From positions 1,922,001 to 1,986,000 of the forward strand of contig OX621167.1 in NCBI GenBank assembly GCA_951640195.1: a stretch of 64,000 nucleotides of DNA, given 5' to 3'. The notes beneath the pieces are model-generated. The model worked only from the letters and a program-made list of their open reading frames with translations. It searched no databases and had not been told where the DNA came from. The stretch comes from Porpolomopsis calyptriformis. Taxonomy: Eukaryota; Basidiomycota; Agaricomycetes; Agaricales; Hygrophoraceae. Within the stretch, counting starts at the first letter, position 1; every line of letters begins with the position of its first letter. Made by a program: the position numbers and the translations under genes. Below are positions 59,239 through 64,000 of this stretch, piece by piece.

Positions 59239-59807
59239 ACAGGTGTAGGGACGCTGTAAAAGGTTTACCCCCTCTTCCTTCGGGGTTATCCTTGATCACT
59301 CTCAGTCAGACCCTGACCGTTTGGTGTGCATGATTTGATCAATGACAGATAGCAGTAGACGAGGGAACCTCGAAGAAGCATTAATATACTTTATCAGTGC
59401 ATTGACCACATGGTTTCTTGCCATGATTCACGGATGCCCACAGTTCCTTTCCAAGCGACCAAGTGATGATTAGGGAGGTCAATTTGCCTGATATAATAGG
59501 CCACACCCGAGAACTTGGACAATGACAACGACGAGATTGGTTAACTGGAAACCCGGATGCCCACGGTTTTTTGTACCCTTCGAAGTGGGTGTGACAGAAT
59601 TGCCCTCACGGAATGACCCTCCCACGCAGGATTTCAATTGTATTGCAACTGATTCAATTCGTGGTGGTGAGGATATCATTATAATAACCTTTGTGTTCTG
59701 TCCCAGCCAATGTGATCGCACGGAAAGCGCGAGGCCGTTAACGGCAGCAATTGTTATAACAATCCGGCAATAGGATGCATTCGATCTGCCATTCACGAGT
59801 CTCGTAC
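59239..59807. other. convergent 3' intergenic region
   Basis: About 570 bases between the stops of the dipeptidyl peptidase (+) and the mitochondrial carrier (-). Short frames only; no repeat or RNA gene recognised. Confidence 0.4.
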
Positions 59808-61261
59808 TTATGACAAGAAGTGAATGACGGCTTGGAACGTAGCAAACGTGACCATGTTGACTGGTATCGCTCTGAAATAGACAAGGTTAGAATTAGTAGA
59901 CTATGATTATCATCAAGTCTTTATCGGGCGATGAGGTAACAATCAAAGAATTCTTGTCGAGAAGCGGAAGGGTAAAAAAAAAACTTACCGGATCAAAGTC
60001 GGCGTCAGACCTCGGTAGAAGACGCCCAAGCCTTCCGCGCGATAGGAATTCAGGATCGTCGATAGTGTGGTGCGATATGCGTTATCACTCAGATCCGCTG
60101 TGGAGCTTGGCAGCGGCCGAGACACGTGCGTCAATGGGGTAAAGGGTCGCATCGTTGGGGATGGAAGCGACCCTTGGATTCGTGTTTTGACCACATCGAA
60201 GGGAAAGGTTGCTAACCAACCCATAACCCCCGCGACTCCACCTGAGACCAGGAGTGCTGGCCAGGGGGGTGGTCCCTTTTCGGCGGTCATTGCAGAGGGA
60301 TTAGTCGGCAAGGGGGGTGAAAAATATCGGCATGAAAGTTCGTACTTGAAGCGCGTTAGCGATTTGATGGGTTTTGTAGATGGGATTACGGGACATACAG
60401 AGGCAAAATAAGCACCGTATCCACAGTCTCTGAGAGCAGTGGCAGTTAGACCACGGTATAGTCCGCGCACACCAGATTCGCTGACGATCCGTCGAGCAAC
60501 CGACCAAGCCGTGGTCACTGTGAGCAAAGATTGTTGACGAATCTTGACCAATTCCGTCGGAGTTGTCACGACTCTTAAATAAGTACATGCATGCTATTGT
60601 TGAACTGGGCGGAAACAGGGAAAGGGTGACACACGAAGATACGATGCCGCTGCCTATTCCGGCAAGGCCAACCTGCGTCATTGTTGGGGAGCCGTTGACC
60701 TGAACCCTGAGGAAGAAACCATAGGTTGAAAAAATGATGCCATTTAATATAGCACAAGATGCCTGAAAGGGAGCAGACGAGAGCCTAAATCAGTCGGATG
60801 CTTTCAACGATCTGACGTACTCAACGGAAAGAGCGAGTCATATGCATGGTATATCTGAACGCACGAGCGGAGAGGTAATTCCTTTGTAGAGACCAATAAA
60901 ACGTTCCTCGCGAATTATAGTCGCAAGGGCGTGAAAGGTAGATTTATATTTCATTGCGATTTGTGGGCTCTGGAACCGCACTTTGACTGTACATGTCCGG
61001 GTGTACCGATTGACCGAAGGCGCAAATGAGGGTGAGAGACTGACCAGTATCAAAGGGGTGTCCAACTACAAGACCGGCGATACCTTGATCGCCAATTCAT
61101 TATACTTTGGGTATGACAAGGTGTGTCGAACTTACCCGCTACGGTTCCAGCTATGAAGTCGATTGCGGGATCGGGGTCGACTGAGCGTTGTGGTCAACGT
61201 TCGTAAGGAATGCGCGAAATTGAACACTTCATACTCGTAGCAGTGCCATCGGCGTTGAACA
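59808..61261 (-). CDS. mitochondrial carrier (SLC25 family)
   Basis: The start MFNADGTAT (61261) splices to IDPDPAIDFIAGTVAG and IAGLVVGHPFDT-VKVRFQSP. Two further carrier signatures follow: VTTPTELVKIRQQ and TFPFDVVKTRIQG. Each repeat has the glycine-rich second half (REERFIGLYKGITSPL, SGVRGLYRGLTATALRD, EGLGVFYRGLTPTLIR), and the protein ends RAIPVNMVTFATFQAVIHFL-S. Three repeats of two helices make the usual six-helix inner-membrane exchanger. The PTELVK repeat-2 motif fits the amino-acid/carnitine subgroup (SLC25A29/45/48, Crc1, Ort1), but substrate is not decided. A T/A tract lies beside the last donor. Confidence 0.9.
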
Positions 61262-61556
61262 TGGCCAGAATTACCTAAGGACCACGATCACGGCGTTGAT
61301 CGTAAGCGTCAACACACATTGATCGGTGATCGTGGGGAAGGAACACACAGAATGCAGCGAGGCCGTCCTTGTTACCAAATAATGATGATGATCGGATGAG
61401 AAAGCGAACAGCAAAAGAATCCGGAATGTGGCGGATTATATAACGAACCCCGGCGTCGTCGAAATTACAAAAGATCCAATGGTAATACTAAAGCAGAAAG
61501 CAACGGTCGAGAAAGCGACTACCAAGATGTGTGTGTATACAGCCCATTGCAAAATG

Positions 61557-63991
61557 TTACAATGAATACCTAGCCAAGAGCATTTATTAGCGAACTTGTC
61601 TCGAAGATATAGAATTACACACCTGAACAAGGGTGAATGGCACCCCAGATGTGCATATTCTGCCTTTTGATCCCGATCGATATTTGCCATAGTGCACCAC
61701 TCTTCTTTCGCCTCGTTAAGCCTCTTGTACCAATATGTCGCAAACGCCGACCCGAGAAATGACATGCATAGGAATCCAATGACGATACCGTGCCCGAGGT
61801 GGAATCGAGGAGAATCTTGCGTGCGATAAATGAAAGAGGAGCAGACGCTGTATATACAATCAGCTCAGGTCAGAGAATCCAACAAGGGCCGGACGTCGGT
61901 TGGCTTACCCCCCAATGTTCGCAAATGCACCCACTAGTGCAATTATAACCCCTTTCTTAAGGGAGGCCCCAGCGTTTCCGGCACACCACGCCAGCAACAC
62001 TGGTATGGTTGGGAAGACTCCGCAGGCCGCAAAGATGGTGCCTGCGTAACCGACACCAGGATCTTTCGCAGGATCAGCCGCATAGAGCATAGAGAATCCG
62101 ATGATAGCAAAGGCGCAACAACCCATGACGAATGGTCCGCGTTTTCGTAGTCGATCGGAAAGCAACCCAATCCCGACCGTACACAAGCAGCCAAGGGCAT
62201 ACGGGGGAATCGTAAGACTGCAAGAAATGGGCTTTAACTATACCGGAGAGGCCAAGAGAGGAATATTACAGTTGAGCATTTGAAGGAGAAAAACCCAGGT
62301 CATTGACGATTGTGGGTAAGAAGAGCGAGATTGCGTAAATAGGCACGGCCGTGCTACCTTTGAAGGTCAGAGCGACGACTTTTGGCAAGGTCTGAAAACC
62401 GATGCTCACCCAATGTATATCATAGTCTGCAGCCACGAGAGAGGATCCCTCAATGTTTGCCAGACAAATTTCATCTCAAAATGAGACGGCTCGTCAGCGG
62501 TGTCGCGCTTCAAGACCTCGATCAGATGATTCTTGTCTGTATCAGCAAGGAAGGTTGCGGTTCTGGGGTACTAGTATCCTTTCAGTTGGTGAGATCAGTG
62601 CGAGAGAAACACACTCACATCCGGTAATTTCCACAATGCCAATAACGCGCACAGGATGGTGGCTGTCGAGAGAATCAACATGATGCTTAAGAACGCACAA
62701 TTGAAACGTGAGCCCACCGAGTCCCTCAAGCAAGAACTGTCATAGCAAGTGATAATCGATTAAGCATAGACTTCCACAAAGAGAAGGCGTACAATCCAAG
62801 CCCAGCCATGCAAGCCGCCCTTCCTGATCTCAAGAGTATGAATACATATAGTTGTATCAGGATTGCGAATACGGCACTTACCCATCCATCTTCTCGATAG
62901 CAAAAGCAAGGAATCCTCCAAACACGCCTGCGTTTCAGGTGGATTAACATCATTTGTAGCGTGCAATGAAGCCTGCGTGCGAACCTGCAATTGTAGCAGC
63001 CGAGAAAAATATGGAAAGCGGCCGGGCTTGGTCGGCCCGTCGATACCATAGTGTGATATAAAACGCGATACCCGGTCCGAGACCAGCTTCGGTCACGCCA
63101 AGGAAGAATCGAGCACTGGTGAAATCGGTTTCTTTCAGCCAGCCGCTTTCGCAACGTTGCTATACGAACATCAGAAGCCCATGGAAGCTTGTCACGAAGG
63201 CCATCGATAACACTGAGATCACAAATTAAGAATTACAATTCTGACAACCAGTAAATAAGACCACTCACTTACAATCCCCCATGCAACCATAAGAGACGAA
63301 ACTAGAATCGCAGTGACATGAAAGCAGGTTTTTAGGCAAATATGATGTACTTACGCCAGATAGATGGCCGAATTATTTTTAACACCACGTTACTGGCATA
63401 CAAGCGTCACAAGTCTGCTTCACAGATAATAAAAGAATCAGCACAGACCACGGAATCTCCAAAATGCTGTACGGGATCTGCAATGTTGCGCTGAGAACAC
63501 AAGAGTGTTTGCAGGTGATGATGAACGCGCACGAAAAATATGGCAGCGCAAAGCTGATATTTCATTCCAGTAAGATGTAGGTCCGTGGACATGCCTGCTA
63601 TCTGCCAACGTCATCACATGTATGTGGATTGAGGCACGAAGAACGGTATCACCACATACCTTTGCATTTCCTGGATTGTCCCAAGGCTTGTATCCAATTT
63701 TGACGTAAAAATGGACATATCAATAACACACCTATGTTGGCACGATCCCTAATTGGCTTCTGGTATGAGTGCTCATTGAAGGAGAAGGCGAAATGGAATA
63801 ACGCACAAAAAGCTGCAGAGGTACAACAGGGTAACGAGGGGAAGGATATGAAGATCGACCCTGCGGCGAACTTTGCTATTCACGGGCATAGCTTGATTAT
63901 TTCCATTACTGACTCTGGGGAGTTCAGGTGAGGGCGAGTAATTGCATGACTTTTCCTCGTCTTGTGAGACCTGAAGAGGTGAGTCGGCCAT
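61557..63991 (-). CDS. MFS transporter, anion:cation symporter (Dal5/Tna1-like)
   Basis: MADSPLQVSQDEEKSCNYSP leads to RRRVDLHILPLVTLLYLCSF-LDRANIG, the diagnostic first helix of the ACS family of major-facilitator permeases. Later exons give TEAGLGPGIAFYITLWYRRA, SIFFSAATIAGVFGGFLAFA, TFKGSTAVPIYAISLFLPTI, the loop GLLSDRLRKRGPFVMGC, GVFPTIPVLLAWCAGNAGAS and GHGIVIGFLCMSFLGSAFA; the end reads HSPLFRYSL. Twelve helices can be counted. ACS permeases carry organic anions, vitamins or allantoate with protons across the plasma membrane; the substrate is not predictable here. Numerous short introns. The last exon is only a few codons. The gene start is inside the window, close to its right edge. 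Confidence 0.87.
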
Positions 63992-64000
63992 CGTGATGGA

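Overview
The window is nuclear DNA of a filamentous basidiomycete, most probably an Agaricomycete. Nearly every gene is broken by many 45-65 nt GT-AG introns with short branch-like CTAAC/CTGAC motifs. Families typical of mushroom-forming fungi occur (DUF6533-type membrane protein, F-box/LRR, NACHT-WD40 STAND protein, hybrid histidine kinase with an FHx-VRVPLN H-box), and genes lie on both strands without operons. All exon junctions were derived by eye from frame and splice-site continuity. Where exon lengths sum to a multiple of three and homologous motifs join cleanly I regard the model as solid.

Layout, 1-16 kb: a truncated gene end; an F-box protein (-); VPS25 of ESCRT-II (+); a single-pass surface glycoprotein (+); a RING/coiled-coil protein (+); a long membrane hybrid histidine kinase (+); ribosomal protein L11 (-); a second single-pass glycoprotein (+); and ARP2 of the Arp2/3 complex (+). 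16-31 kb: pyridoxal kinase (-); a giant membrane-anchored multi-START protein (+); a 1.8 kb foldback DNA transposon with perfect 8-bp target duplications; a LisH/SSDP-like (Flo8/SomA-type) regulator (+); and a vezatin/Inp2-like membrane protein (-). 31-41 kb: poorly conserved genes, a DUF6533 membrane protein and a NACHT-WD40 NLR-like protein, then a short coiled-coil/Asn-rich gene. 41-50 kb: HSF-type transcription factor (-); endosulfine/Igo (-), divergent with ATP synthase subunit b (+) at only 39 bp; and dynamin-related GTPase Dnm1 (+). 49.5-64 kb: BCS1-like AAA ATPase (-) with a chain of 24-nt microexons; a gene-poor 2 kb; SYS1 (-) divergent with a type IV dipeptidyl aminopeptidase (+); a mitochondrial carrier (-); and an MFS anion:cation symporter (-).

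The genes are mostly independent housekeeping functions: endosome/Golgi traffic (VPS25, SYS1, Dnm1), mitochondria (ATP4, BCS1-like, carrier), cytoskeleton (ARP2), signalling (histidine kinase, Igo, HSF, LisH factor). The accessory-looking parts are the foldback element (23.4-25.3 kb) and the 31-39 kb block with the NLR-like gene. Most noteworthy are the foldback element with higher-order hairpin repeats, the four consecutive 24-nt microexons, the NLR with a short Asn/Gly-containing leader, and an anomalous splice junction exactly at the histidine-kinase phospho-acceptor box.
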